Assembly: GCA_963772845.1 (NCBI GenBank)
Contig: CAVYYW010000014.1
Coordinates: 62,001-126,000 of the forward strand
Length of the DNA: 64,000 bases
Reading direction: 5' to 3'
Source of the DNA: CAVYYW01 sp963772845
GTDB lineage: Bacteria > Bacillota > Bacilli > Bacillales > Sporolactobacillaceae
The notes under the pieces were generated by a model. That model searched no databases and was not told the DNA's origin. It worked only from the letters and a program-made list of their open reading frames with translations. Positions within the stretch are counted from its first letter, which is position 1, and the number at the start of each line of letters is the position of its first letter. The position numbers were made by a program, and so were the translations under genes. Positions 1 to 8,199 of the stretch are shown here, in pieces.

Positions 1-368
1 GCGCTGCCATTGATTTTCTAAATGAAATCGGCATGGATACGATTCATGCTCAAGAGCAGGATTTGGCCGATTACGCAATGGATAAAATGTCTGCAATGGA
101 TGATATCGAAATTTTCGGCCCAAGAGAACGTGCAGGGCTTGTCACGTTTAATTTGAAGGATGTTCATCCTCATGATGTGGCAACCGTGCTGGATTCAGAA
201 GGAATAGCGGTCCGTGCAGGTCATCATTGTGCACAGCCGCTGATGAAACATTTGGGTGTCAGTGCAACCGCTAGGGCAAGCTTCTATGTTTACAATACAA
301 GGGAAGACATTGATGCGCTTGTCGGCGGATTAATGAAAACAAAGGAGTATTTTGGCCATGTCCTCTAA
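1..368 (+). CDS. sufS: Cysteine desulfurase SufS, C-terminal part (gene starts before the window)
   Basis: This PLP-dependent enzyme removes sulfur from cysteine and hands the persulfide to SufU for Fe-S cluster assembly. Only about the last 120 residues are present; the reading frame is open from base 3. The RAGHHCAQP motif carries the catalytic cysteine of type II (SufS) desulfurases, and the tail reads ARASFYVYNT as in the family. The stop codon overlaps the start of sufU by 11 bases, which suggests translational coupling in a sufS-sufU-sufB operon. The order is that of the B. subtilis sufCDSUB operon; sufC and sufD would lie upstream of the window. The identification is secure and only the N-terminus is missing. 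Confidence 0.95.
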   Translation, partial: AAIDFLNEIGMDTIHAQEQDLADYAMDKMSAMDDIEIFGPRERAGLVTFNLKDVHPHDVATVLDSEGIAVRAGHHCAQPLMKHLGVSATARASFYVYNTREDIDALVGGLMKTKEYFGHVL

Positions 369-804
369 TAATTTAGACCAGCTGTACCGTCAAGTCATTA
401 TGGATCATTACAAAAATCCCCGGAATAAAGGGGAACTCGCTGACCAGGATAAAATGACAATTGATATGAATAACCCGACATGCGGTGATCGGATCCAGCT
501 GCAGCTTCAGGTTGAAGACGGGCAGATTGCCGATGCGAAATTTACCGGTGAAGGCTGTTCAATCAGCATGTCTTCTGCCTCCATGATGACCACAGCGATT
601 AAAGGTCAAAAAGTGGAAGATGCCATGAAGATGGCTCAGACTTTTTCAGAAATGATGTTAGGCTCTGACATTGACGAAGAAGAGCTTGAACTTGGCGATA
701 TTGAAGCACTGCAAGGTGTTGCTAAGTTTCCTGCCCGGATTAAATGTGCGACTTTGGCGTGGAAAGCTATGGAAAAGGGTTTAAAAGAAAATCAAGAATC
801 CTGA
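358..804 (+). CDS. sufU: Zinc-dependent sulfurtransferase SufU
   Basis: SufU accepts persulfide sulfur from SufS and passes it to the SufBCD scaffold; in Bacillus it is a zinc protein rather than an IscU-like scaffold. The 148-residue product has the three family cysteines, in NPTCGD, GEGCSIS and RIKCATL, plus the Asp two residues after the first Cys, which together form the zinc site. A TTG six bases upstream is in frame, but AAAGGAG at 341-347 is correctly spaced only for the ATG at 358. The gene overlaps the end of sufS and is followed by sufB after an 89-bp gap. Length matches Bacillus SufU. Confidence 0.95.
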   Translation: MSSNNLDQLYRQVIMDHYKNPRNKGELADQDKMTIDMNNPTCGDRIQLQLQVEDGQIADAKFTGEGCSISMSSASMMTTAIKGQKVEDAMKMAQTFSEMMLGSDIDEEELELGDIEALQGVAKFPARIKCATLAWKAMEKGLKENQES

Positions 805-893
805 TATGCGGAGTTAGTCGAAACGTGTTAGAATGGGGTATATCGTTTTTAACATGAAAGATGAACTCCCAATCGATTAAAGGAGGAGTACCA

Positions 894-2291
894 ATGGCTA
901 AGGAAATGCCGGAAATTGGCGATTATAAATATGGATTTAGAGATAAAGACGTGTCTGTCTACCGTGCTGAACGGGGTTTGACAAAAGAAGTCGTTGAAGA
1001 TATTTCATCACGTAAAAATGAGCCACAGTGGATGCTTGACTACCGTCTTAAAGCACTTGAGCATTTCTATAAGCGGCCAATGCCGCAGTGGGGCGGAAAT
1101 TTAGGTGACCTGAATTTTGACGATATCACCTATTATGTAAAACCTTCTGACAAGTCAGGACGCTCTTGGGATGAAGTACCTGAGGAAATTAAACGCACGT
1201 TTGATAAGCTTGGGATCCCTGAAGCTGAACAGAAATATCTTGCAGGTGTTTCTGCACAATACGAATCAGAAGTGGTTTATCACAGCATGAAGCAGGAACT
1301 TGAAGATATGGGAATCGTTTTTAAAGATACCGATTCAGCTCTACGTGAAAACGAAGACCTTTTCAGAGAGTATTTCGGAACTGTTATTCCTTATGCGGAT
1401 AATAAGTTTTCTGCTTTAAACTCAGCTGTATGGTCAGGCGGTTCGTTTATCTATGTGCCTAAAGGCGTAAAATGTGAAACACCGCTTCAAGCCTATTTCC
1501 GGATCAATTCGGAAAATATGGGACAATTTGAACGGACTTTGATTGTAGTGGACGAAGGCGCCTCAGTACATTATGTTGAAGGGTGTACGGCACCGGTCTA
1601 TACAACAAATTCACTGCACAGTGCTGTTGTTGAAATCATCATTAATAAAGATGCTTATTGCCGTTATACAACGATCCAGAACTGGGCAAACAATGTCTTT
1701 AATCTGGTAACAAAACGTGCAGTGGCTTACGAAAATGCAACAATGGAATGGATTGATGGCAACATCGGTTCTAAGCTGACTATGAAATATCCTGCTGTGT
1801 TATTGAAGGGTGAGGGCGCCCGTGGTAACACGCTTTCCATTGCGATTGCAGGTAAAGGCCAGCACCAAGATGCAGGGGCGAAAATGATGCATTTGGCTCC
1901 AAATACATCATCAACAATCGTATCCAAATCTATTTCTAAGCACGGTGGTAAAGTTACCTACCGTGGAATCGTTCACTTTGGTCGGAATGCAACTAATTCA
2001 CGGTCAAATGTTGAGTGTGATACGTTGATCATGGATAATGAATCAACATCAGATACGATTCCTTATAATGAAATATTAAACGAAAACATTTCTCTAGAGC
2101 ACGAAGCCAAAGTTTCAAAAGTATCAGAAGAGCAGCTCTTTTATCTCATGAGCCGCGGTGTATCTGAACAGGAAGCAACGGAAATGATCGTAATGGGCTT
2201 TATTGAGCCATTTACGAAAGAACTTCCAATGGAATATGCTGTAGAAATGAACCGTTTAATCAAGTTTGAAATGGAAGGCTCTATCGGCTGA
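894..2291 (+). CDS. sufB: Fe-S cluster assembly scaffold protein SufB
   Basis: SufB is the core scaffold on which the SufBCD complex builds iron-sulfur clusters in the cytoplasm. The product is 465 residues, the same length as B. subtilis SufB. The C-terminal beta-helix region carries NVECDTLIMD and SLEHEAKVS, which match the conserved Cys and His-Glu segments used for cluster assembly in the family. An in-frame ATG at 861 exists, but AAAGGAGGAG just ahead of 894 selects the MAKEMPEIGDY start. It is the last gene of the suf operon and a hairpin terminator follows at 2355. Confidence 0.96.
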   Translation: MAKEMPEIGDYKYGFRDKDVSVYRAERGLTKEVVEDISSRKNEPQWMLDYRLKALEHFYKRPMPQWGGNLGDLNFDDITYYVKPSDKSGRSWDEVPEEIKRTFDKLGIPEAEQKYLAGVSAQYESEVVYHSMKQELEDMGIVFKDTDSALRENEDLFREYFGTVIPYADNKFSALNSAVWSGGSFIYVPKGVKCETPLQAYFRINSENMGQFERTLIVVDEGASVHYVEGCTAPVYTTNSLHSAVVEIIINKDAYCRYTTIQNWANNVFNLVTKRAVAYENATMEWIDGNIGSKLTMKYPAVLLKGEGARGNTLSIAIAGKGQHQDAGAKMMHLAPNTSSTIVSKSISKHGGKVTYRGIVHFGRNATNSRSNVECDTLIMDNESTSDTIPYNEILNENISLEHEAKVSKVSEEQLFYLMSRGVSEQEATEMIVMGFIEPFTKELPMEYAVEMNRLIKFEMEGSIG

Positions 2292-2354
2292 TCCATACAA
2301 TTTTAGAAAATCCTTCGGGGATCTTCCCGAGGAACTAAAGTTTTTTTAAAATAG

Positions 2355-2409
2355 CGTGTCGACATGTTCTCAGGAAGAGAGTCTTGTCGGCACGTTTTTT
2401 CTTTTTTTT
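2355..2409 (+). terminator. Rho-independent terminator of the suf operon
   Basis: Ten-base arms CGTGTCGACA and TGTCGGCACG (one G-U pair) are followed by a run of T interrupted by one C. It lies 63 bases after the sufB stop. Confidence 0.85.
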
Positions 2410-2540
2410 GCAGAGCTTCAGAAAATCCTCGCTATATATGGTTTGTGGCAACCAGGGAAAAAATGAAAATAACCTCAATTACGACTTTTGGACAGGATTC
2501 TAAAAAAACAGAATTAATAAAATAATGATCAAGGTGGCTA

Positions 2541-2591
2541 TTTACTTTATTATTATTTACCGTTAAAATAAAATTTAACGGTAAATAATAA
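2541..2591 (+). promoter_or_regulatory. Promoter overlapped by a perfect 18-bp inverted repeat (operator)
   Basis: The arms at 2550-2567 and 2574-2591 are exact reverse complements of 18 bases with a 6-base spacer; each contains TTACCGTTAAA or its complement. A plausible sigma-A promoter lies within it: TTTACT at 2541 and TAAAAT at 2564 with a 17-base spacer, so the -10 box is inside the palindrome. The right arm ends just before the ribosome site of the MFS gene. This arrangement fits a repressor that blocks transcription. The ArsR-type protein encoded two genes down is the obvious candidate, but that is inference. Confidence 0.7.
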
Positions 2592-2608
2592 CGAAGAGGT
2601 GTGTGTTT

Positions 2609-3859
2609 ATGGTGGAAGCAAGCGTTGGCAAAATAAAAACGGCTGCTGGTCCTTCGGTGTTCAATTTGTTAAGAAATCGCTCATTCTTTTTCCTTTGGAT
2701 CTCTGGTGCATTATCAAGTGCAGCATTAACCATCTATTTACTGACTGAATCCTGGTATGTGGTAAGCGGTCTGCACAGACAGGACCTGCTTGGGATCGTT
2801 ATGATGCTGACAATGATTCCACGAGTAATCCTTATGCTGTTCGGCGGCGTCGTGTCTGATCGAGTTAAAAAATCTTATATTTTATTTCTTTCAGATTTTA
2901 TCAGAGGTCTCCTTGTCACTTTGATAGCAGTATTAATTTTCATGAGTGCAATGAACATTTGGTACTTATTGTTGTTTGCCTTTTGCTTTGGCGCACTGGA
3001 TGCTTTTTTCTGGCCGGCAAGCCGCTCCTTGCTGCCTTCGCTTGTGAAAAAAAATCAAATAACAAAGGCCAATTCACTTATCCAGGGAGCTAACCAGCTG
3101 CTTACAATGGTCGGACCTGCCATAGCGGGTTTTGCGATTCACCTCATTCATTTTCAGGGAACTTTCTTGCTTACAGGTCTTCTCCTTTTAGGAGGAAGCT
3201 TAATAAACTTATTAATCAGGGAACAGGAGAACATAAAAAGGGTTCAGAAGTCAGCATTGGCTGAAATAAAAGAAACGTGGGTTTATGCAAAGAAACAGCC
3301 TTATATCCTTAACGTCATGACAAATTCGATCATCATCAATTTTTTTCTAGTAGGACCCATCACTGTTGGACTGCCGCTTCTTGTTAAAAATGTATTGAAA
3401 GGAAGTGCAATGGACCTGGGCTATATGGAGAGTGGAATAGCGGTGGGAATGCTGATTGGAGCGATAATTATGGGTAGTATAACCTACCGAAAGAAAAGAG
3501 CGGTGACAAGTCTGTTTGTGATTGGTGCACTTGCTCTTTTAAATGCCTCATTGGGATGGATGTCATCGATCTGGTTCGGTCTGATAATTCTCGGTATTAT
3601 GGGGATATTGCTCTCTATCTCAAATATTATTTCACCTAGTCTGACACAGGAAATGGTAGAAGAAGCCTATTTGGGGAGGGTGATGAGCATGATGTCGACA
3701 GCATCAATCGGCTTTACGCCCTTATCCTTTGCAGCGGTCTCAGTTCTAATATCAGTTGGTGTTCCGATTTCCTGGATCATTATTGTTTCCAGTCTCGTTC
3801 TTGCGCTTTATACTTTTACCGTTGTTATCAAAGCAAAATTCTTGTGGGCAATTGATTGA
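2609..3859 (+). CDS. MFS efflux transporter
   Basis: This is a membrane transporter of the major facilitator superfamily, probably a proton-driven drug or siderophore exporter; the substrate cannot be read from the sequence. The 416-residue product has about 12 hydrophobic segments and a motif A loop (GVVSDRVKK) between the second and third helices. A GTG lies two codons upstream, but the ATG at 2609 has the better distance from GAGGTG at 2595. Transcription is probably controlled by the 18-bp inverted repeat that overlaps its promoter. The ArsR-type gene follows 82 bases later on the same strand, so transporter and regulator may form a unit. It is not part of the conserved suf neighbourhood and looks like an accessory insertion. 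Confidence 0.85.
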   Translation: MVEASVGKIKTAAGPSVFNLLRNRSFFFLWISGALSSAALTIYLLTESWYVVSGLHRQDLLGIVMMLTMIPRVILMLFGGVVSDRVKKSYILFLSDFIRGLLVTLIAVLIFMSAMNIWYLLLFAFCFGALDAFFWPASRSLLPSLVKKNQITKANSLIQGANQLLTMVGPAIAGFAIHLIHFQGTFLLTGLLLLGGSLINLLIREQENIKRVQKSALAEIKETWVYAKKQPYILNVMTNSIIINFFLVGPITVGLPLLVKNVLKGSAMDLGYMESGIAVGMLIGAIIMGSITYRKKRAVTSLFVIGALALLNASLGWMSSIWFGLIILGIMGILLSISNIISPSLTQEMVEEAYLGRVMSMMSTASIGFTPLSFAAVSVLISVGVPISWIIIVSSLVLALYTFTVVIKAKFLWAID

Positions 3860-3881
3860 AACCCTGGCTGATCTCCCTCTA

Positions 3882-3910
3882 TTGCGCTGATCTTTCTGTC
3901 ATGCTATTGT
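3882..3910 (+). promoter_or_regulatory. Likely sigma-A promoter of the ArsR-type regulator gene
   Basis: TTGCGC at 3882 and TATTGT at 3905 are separated by 17 bases, 31 bases ahead of the regulator's ATG. There is no terminator after the MFS gene, so readthrough is also possible. Confidence 0.45.
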
Positions 3911-3941
3911 AAAAGCAGTATGGCATAAGGTGGGGACATAA

Positions 3942-4601
3942 ATGGTTGAATGGAAAATGCAAACAATGGATTTGATGAAAGTTTTATCTGATCCTAGACG
4001 CAATGCCATTTTGCATCTGGCAAAACGTCCGATAACTGTTAAAGAGCTCGCTGAAGAAATGGATGAGAAACCTTCGCGGCTTTATTACCATATTAATAAA
4101 CTGCTCGATGTTGACCTTCTTGAAATTGTGGAAACAAAACAACAGGGCAACCTTGTGGAAAATTATTATAAGGCGATTAATGTTGATGATATTATTTATA
4201 AAGGCGATGTGCAAATGCAGGCAGAGAACCTCCCATTGGCGCTCAGCCTCATTCGCAGATCTTTGGACCCTGCCCTTCGGCTATATGAAAAAGGGCTTGA
4301 AAAAGTAAAAGAAGAACGAGATAAAGGAAACACATCATTGCAAAGAAATCCTTACCATGTGAGCATTAACTTAATGAGCAACAGAATGAAGGCAAAAGAT
4401 TGGCGCGATTCCTTTGAACCAATGATGAATGTTGTCCTGAATCAAGAAAGAAAAACTGAGGACCCATGGCCGGAATTTGATTACGGGCAGTTAAAGGCTG
4501 AAGAAGAAGAGGAAACTGGAACTTACGAGTACATTATTATCAGCTACCGCACAGAAGATGCACTGAAACTTGGTCTGATTGAATCTGACGAACAAGACTA
4601 A
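3942..4601 (+). CDS. ArsR-type winged-helix transcriptional regulator
   Basis: The first 75 or so residues form a winged helix: LMKVLSDPRRNAILHLAKRP, then TVKELAEEMDEKPSRLYYHI as the recognition region, then a wing (IVETKQQGNLVENYY). This is the ArsR-like HTH seen in many Bacillus drug-efflux repressors. The remaining 140 residues are mostly helical and hydrophilic, with an acidic stretch (EEEEE) near residue 187, and resemble the effector-sensing domains of longer members. No cysteine metal site of classical ArsR proteins is visible, so a metal sensor is unlikely. It probably controls the upstream MFS gene. The 219-residue length and start (AAGGTGGGG six bases upstream) are convincing; the ligand is unknown. 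Confidence 0.8.
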   Translation: MVEWKMQTMDLMKVLSDPRRNAILHLAKRPITVKELAEEMDEKPSRLYYHINKLLDVDLLEIVETKQQGNLVENYYKAINVDDIIYKGDVQMQAENLPLALSLIRRSLDPALRLYEKGLEKVKEERDKGNTSLQRNPYHVSINLMSNRMKAKDWRDSFEPMMNVVLNQERKTEDPWPEFDYGQLKAEEEEETGTYEYIIISYRTEDALKLGLIESDEQD

Positions 4602-4806
4602 GAAAAGCGAAGCCGAACATGTAGCTCCGACGGGCACTGGAAGCGAGAAAAGTGAAGGTTGCCTGGATAGCCCTGAAAGAGCCTGGAGATTTCCAGAAAG
4701 AGGAGCTTTTTTCCTCTGAAGGGGAAGCGAAGGATCCGAAGGGCTGGCAACCGCAACTGGCCAATTTGTGCGAAAGTGGCTCTTTCACTTTTGGAGGAAT
4801 ACTGAA
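4602..4806. repeat. Structured intergenic repeat (family R3), long nested palindrome
   Basis: This 200-base non-coding stretch contains nested complementary segments: AAAAGTGAA (4648-4656) with TTCACTTTT (4784-4792), GGTTGCC plus AGCCC (4657-4673) with GGGCTGGCAACC (4741-4752), and an inner hairpin AGAGGA/TCCTCT (4699-4717). TGAAAGAGCC (4675-4684) can instead pair with GGCTCTTTCA, so two folds compete. The opening (GCCGAACATGTAGCTCCGAC) and closing parts recur at 11811-12060. Both copies directly follow a gene, so it may act as a 3' processing or terminator element. Confidence 0.65.
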
Positions 4807-4826
4807 GGATCGGGGAACGGCAGTCG

Positions 4827-5003
4827 ATGCTGGCGTATTTCAACCAGACGAATGAAACATACCGGGCTCACGGGCTTGACGACATTGCTGATGACTTGTA
4901 CTACATGGAATTGCCGAAAGACCACGAGGAAATTGATAAGGTGAACCAAATCACCGGTTACATCAAGAAACTTCACGATAGAATGTTTACGCACATGAAT
5001 TGA
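4827..5003 (+). CDS. Orphan 58-residue hypothetical protein, possibly a gene remnant
   Basis: The ORF begins MLAYFNQTNETYRAHGLDDI and ends KKLHDRMFTHMN. It has a protein-like composition: acidic, aromatic-rich, with no low complexity. No good ribosome site precedes it; the frame is open for another eight codons upstream, back to a TGA at 4803, directly against the R3 repeat. A terminator-like hairpin follows. This suggests the 3' remnant of a longer gene whose front was lost at the repeat boundary. I do not recognise the family. Confidence 0.4.
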   Translation: MLAYFNQTNETYRAHGLDDIADDLYYMELPKDHEEIDKVNQITGYIKKLHDRMFTHMN

Positions 5004-5028
5004 GCGTGTTCCCAAATATCAACGACTA

Positions 5029-5063
5029 AGCCGGTACTCGAAAGGGTGTCGGTTCTTTTTTTT
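5029..5063 (+). terminator. Rho-independent terminator
   Basis: AGCCGGTAC (5029-5037) pairs with GTGTCGGTT (5046-5054), using several G-U pairs, and is followed by CTTTTTTTTT. It serves the small ORF upstream or readthrough from the regulator. Confidence 0.6.
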
Positions 5064-5338
5064 ATGGACGTGGTGTCGGCTCGTTGGCGCTTTCCTGCCC
5101 GGCCAATCAAATGATAAAGGAAAACCTTATTTTGACAAGAGGAGCATCAACCCAATAAAAAATCTATTAAAATGTTTATTGATGTGCCTAGCGTATGTGC
5201 CATCTCTTGGGTAGACATTTAGCGTCTTTTGACATATATTCTTTAATATTACAACAATTTTAAGTGCCATATGTGCAACTAAATACATAGCATGACTCTA
5301 AAATTTAAATGGCTAATAAGTATACGGAGGTTAAATAT
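5064..5338. other. Intergenic region without a recognised gene
   Basis: This AT-rich stretch holds only the 5' leader of the lipoprotein gene. A run of short AT-rich boxes around 5225-5300 could contain its promoter, but no clear -35/-10 pair stands out. Confidence 0.4.
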
Positions 5339-5776
5339 ATGAGGGTGTTTTTAAAGTTATTCATTGGGTTAGGTATCATTTTTGTCTTAACAGGTTGTTT
5401 AGGAGAGAACTATGATTTTACTCCCCCGAGTATCAAACTATCAACGGTCAATGCACAATTAAAAGAAGCTAATATAGATTGGGATTCCGATAAGCATTAT
5501 GAAAAAAAAACTGAAGATATTATATCGCTGGCAAAGAAACAACCCCCAATAAGTGTAACGCCCGGTCAACAAGAGTCTATAGAATTTGATAGTGAAGATT
5601 TCGCGGTTAAAGAGTTAAGTGTTTCATTGTTGAAAAAGAATGGAAAAATAAAAATTAATCTTAAAGACGATCGTTCTTTTTACTTTCCAAAGGAAACGGG
5701 GGAATATGTAATGGAAGTGAATCTCCTTACGGATAGTGGTAGCGCTCAATACGTAGGAAATATAGTTATTGAATAA
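5339..5776 (+). CDS. Small secreted lipoprotein of unknown function
   Basis: The 145-residue product starts with a basic and hydrophobic signal peptide ending in the lipobox LTGC, with the lipidated Cys at residue 20, so the protein should be anchored outside the membrane. The rest is hydrophilic and beta-rich (FAVKELSVSLL, KIKINLKDD, YVMEVNLLTD, AQYVGNIVIE). An in-frame ATG exists at 5309, but ACGGAGG at 5324-5330 fits the ATG at 5339 and only that start gives a proper signal peptide. It is flanked by non-coding repeats and has no functional neighbours. AT content is higher than in nearby genes, which is consistent with acquisition. Confidence 0.75.
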   Translation: MRVFLKLFIGLGIIFVLTGCLGENYDFTPPSIKLSTVNAQLKEANIDWDSDKHYEKKTEDIISLAKKQPPISVTPGQQESIEFDSEDFAVKELSVSLLKKNGKIKINLKDDRSFYFPKETGEYVMEVNLLTDSGSAQYVGNIVIE

Positions 5777-6030
5777 TATAAATTAAATGCAAATACATAA
5801 TCGGACTAAAAAACTCTCACTTACCGCGGGCGATCCTTAGAATCTCCTCTTGCCCATAGGACGTGGGTAGGATCGGCGTTGTCACAGGCTTCCTTAAAAG
5901 GTTGTAGGGTCTCGCCTGGAACGCTGATGAGGCAGCTGAATATCTTTAGCTACTAATGACTTCTTAAGGGCATCATCAGGCAAAAAACACGTTAATTGAA
6001 GCAGAAGATGAGAGACATATCTAAAATCCT
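5777..6030. other. Intergenic region leading into repeat arrays
   Basis: No gene is visible. Fragments resembling the dispersed repeats (GTCTCGCCTGGAACGCTGAT) appear around 5910; the same kind of sequence precedes the repeats at 54190. Confidence 0.4.
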
Positions 6031-6260
6031 CATGCTCATAGATGAAAGCTAGAAATACCTGAGAGTCCTCGAAAATGTGCACACCTTAGATGAAAGCTAG
6101 AAATACCGAGACTCCTCGAAAATGCGCATGCTCATAGTTGAAAGCCAGAAATACCCGAGACTCCTCGAAAATGCGCATGCTCATAATGAAAGCCAGAAAT
6201 ACCCGAGACTCCTCGAAAATGCGCACCCTCTTAGTTGAAAGCTAGAAATACCCGAGACTC
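6031..6260. repeat. Tandem array of a 48-bp unit, five copies
   Basis: The word GAAAGC followed by (T/C)AGAAATACC recurs at 6044, 6092, 6140, 6188 and 6237, a period of 48, 48, 48 and 49 bases. Each unit also holds GAGACTCCTCGAAAATGCGC. Copies differ by a few bases. There are no spacers, so it is not a CRISPR. The array runs directly into the 163-bp array. Confidence 0.9.
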
Positions 6261-6773
6261 CTGCGGAATCAGCACGCGTCCGAAGATCCACTTTGGCGCG
6301 TAAAGAAATCACGCCAAAGTTAGCTGAGGCCGTGCCCGCGGAAAGCGAGGGTATTTCCGCTTTCAATGGATGGCTACCGCATTTTCTTCGTGCGGTGTGG
6401 GTTCAAGGATGCGGTTTCAAGTCCTGCGGAATCAGCACGCGTCCGAAGATCCACTTTGGCGCGTAAAGAAATCACGCCAAAGTTAGCTGAGGCCGTGCCC
6501 GCGGAAAGCGAGGGTATTTCCGCTTTCAATGGATGGCTACCGCATTTTCTTCGTGCGATGTGGATTCAAGGATGCGGTTTCAAGTCCTGCGGAATCAGCA
6601 CGCGTCCGAAGATCCACTTTGGCGCATAAAGAAATCACGCCAAAGTTAGCTGAGGCCGATGCCCGCGGAAAGCGAGGGTATTTCCGCTTTCAATGGATGG
6701 CTACCGCATTTTCTTCGTGCGGTGTGGGTTCAAGGATGCGGTTTCAAGTCCTGCGGAATCAGCACGCGTCCGA
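6261..6773. repeat. Tandem array of a 163-bp unit (family R1 core plus extension), three full copies and a partial fourth
   Basis: CTGCGGAATCAGCACGCGTC recurs at 6261, 6424, 6587 and 6751 (periods 163, 163 and 164). Each unit contains the R1 hairpin ACTTTGGCG...CGCCAAAGT in reverse orientation, a GGCCGTGCCCGCGGAAAGCG block and a 3' extension ending GGATGCGGTTTCAAGTC. The copies are almost identical, with isolated substitutions and one inserted base in the third, so the expansion is recent or homogenised. The period is not a multiple of three, so the open frames across it are accidental. Confidence 0.92.
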
Positions 6774-6971
6774 GTCGCAACTCTTAGTCGTTCGAGATGT
6801 GATGCCAGTGTCTGTGGAATAACATGCGGTCGTCACCCCTGCGATGAGGCACGAAAGCGAGGCTTAGCCTTCGTAGAGGCGATGAAGTGGGTCCAGAAAA
6901 GACTGAAATGTTCTTCTCGAAAGTGATGAACACTTCCGGAGCTTGAAGAATTAAATAATAAATAATATAAA
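6774..6971. other. Intergenic tail of the repeat region
   Basis: No gene is seen. The sequence loses similarity to the repeats and runs to the nifS terminator. Confidence 0.4.
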
Positions 6972-7000
6972 CAGGCTGTCGAGGTTTTCACGACAGCCTG
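6972..7000 (-). terminator. Terminator of nifS
   Basis: Perfect 10-base arms CAGGCTGTCG and CGACAGCCTG lie 31 bases beyond the nifS stop. On the minus strand they are followed by a T-rich stretch. Confidence 0.8.
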
Positions 7001-7031
7001 ACACGTTTTAATAGCTTGTCCCTTTTTGCAT

Positions 7032-8165
7032 TTAGAGGAAATTGTGATTTTCCGCAATTTTAATCAGAGTATCTGCCGTTTTCTGAATGTCATCAGCAGT
7101 GGTAGGACTTCCGAATGACAAACGGATAAGCTCTCTTGATTCATCCTTCGATCTTCCCATCGCTCTCAATGTTCTCGAAGGTGTTTGCTGCCCGGCTTTA
7201 CAAGCCGATCCAGTAGCGACTGCGATCTGGCGGCGATTACACTCAAGCATGACATATTGTCCTTCTAGCCCTTTTATTCTTAGCCCTAATATATAAGGAA
7301 TTCCGGCGTTTTTACTTTCGATAACGAAAGGATAAGGAGTCTCAATTAAACGGTTTATTAACATCTGTTTTAATTGTGTAAGCCGGAGTGTGATTTCCTT
7401 TTGATGATCCAAAGCTTCTTCCGCTGCTGCAGTGAATGCAGCAATACCAGGAAGATTGACTGTTCCTTGACGTCTGCCATTTTCATGTGTCCCGTCTGGG
7501 AGCAAGGCCTCATATTGGACGGAAGGATGAATATACATCATACCGACGCCTTTTGGGCCGCCAACCTTATGCGATGAGGCGGACAGACTGGTAATATAAG
7601 CCTCATTGACACGGATGGGTAATTTAGTGAAGGATTGGACCGCATCACAGTGAAAAAGAATTTGACGGCTGTGCAGAATTTCTCCTAAAGCAGCGATGTC
7701 CTGCTCCACGCCAGTCTCACTGTTAACATGACCGATGACTGCGAGAGAAGTACGAGAAGAAATAGATTTCGTTAATTGGTCAGGTGTTACCCGTCCCTCT
7801 TCATCAAGGGGTAAATAGCAAATGTCAAATCCCTCTTTTTCTAAGAAAGTCAGGGTGTTAATGATGGAAGCATGTTCTCCAGGGGCCGCAAGAATTTGAC
7901 GGCCACGATGTGCGTTTGCTCTTGCAATCCCCAGTATAGCAAGGGCATTGCTTTCAGAGCCGCCTGAGGTGAAGGTTACTCCACCTGCATCTGCTCCAAT
8001 GAAGTTTGCTAAGGTTTCCCTGCACATCTCTAGAAGACGTGACGCTTGTGTCCCTGCATCATGCAAACTCATTGTGTTTCCATAAAGCTCCCGAGATACT
8101 TTAGAAAACACTTCCAAAGCGTTCTCGGACATAGGTGAGGTAGCAGAATAATCTAAATATATCAT
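7032..8165 (-). CDS. nifS: Cysteine desulfurase NifS, linked to NAD synthesis
   Basis: This PLP enzyme releases sulfur from cysteine, most likely for the 4Fe-4S cluster of NadA. In the 377-residue product, SASSHKVGGPKGVG carries the PLP lysine and GSACKAG the catalytic cysteine of group I (NifS/IscS-like) desulfurases. GGAGAG eight bases before the ATG supports the start. The gene is divergent from nadB-nadC-nadA across an 88-bp gap, as in B. subtilis, where this NifS is needed for NadA maturation. It is therefore distinct from SufS at the left edge. Expression is probably shared with nadB through the common intergenic region. Confidence 0.93.
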   Translation of the reverse strand: MIYLDYSATSPMSENALEVFSKVSRELYGNTMSLHDAGTQASRLLEMCRETLANFIGADAGGVTFTSGGSESNALAILGIARANAHRGRQILAAPGEHASIINTLTFLEKEGFDICYLPLDEEGRVTPDQLTKSISSRTSLAVIGHVNSETGVEQDIAALGEILHSRQILFHCDAVQSFTKLPIRVNEAYITSLSASSHKVGGPKGVGMMYIHPSVQYEALLPDGTHENGRRQGTVNLPGIAAFTAAAEEALDHQKEITLRLTQLKQMLINRLIETPYPFVIESKNAGIPYILGLRIKGLEGQYVMLECNRRQIAVATGSACKAGQQTPSRTLRAMGRSKDESRELIRLSFGSPTTADDIQKTADTLIKIAENHNFL

Positions 8166-8199
8166 TTTTATCTCTCCAAAAGTTAGTTCTTGATATTCA

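Noticed and set aside
6031..6773. CRISPR array
   Set aside because: Units are contiguous with no variable spacers, unit lengths are 48 and 163 bp and there are no cas genes.
6181..6926. Overlapping 61-97-codon ORFs in the tandem repeats
   Set aside because: The same peptide recurs because the 163-bp unit repeats, but the period shifts the frame each time. There are no ribosome sites, and the units match non-coding repeats elsewhere.
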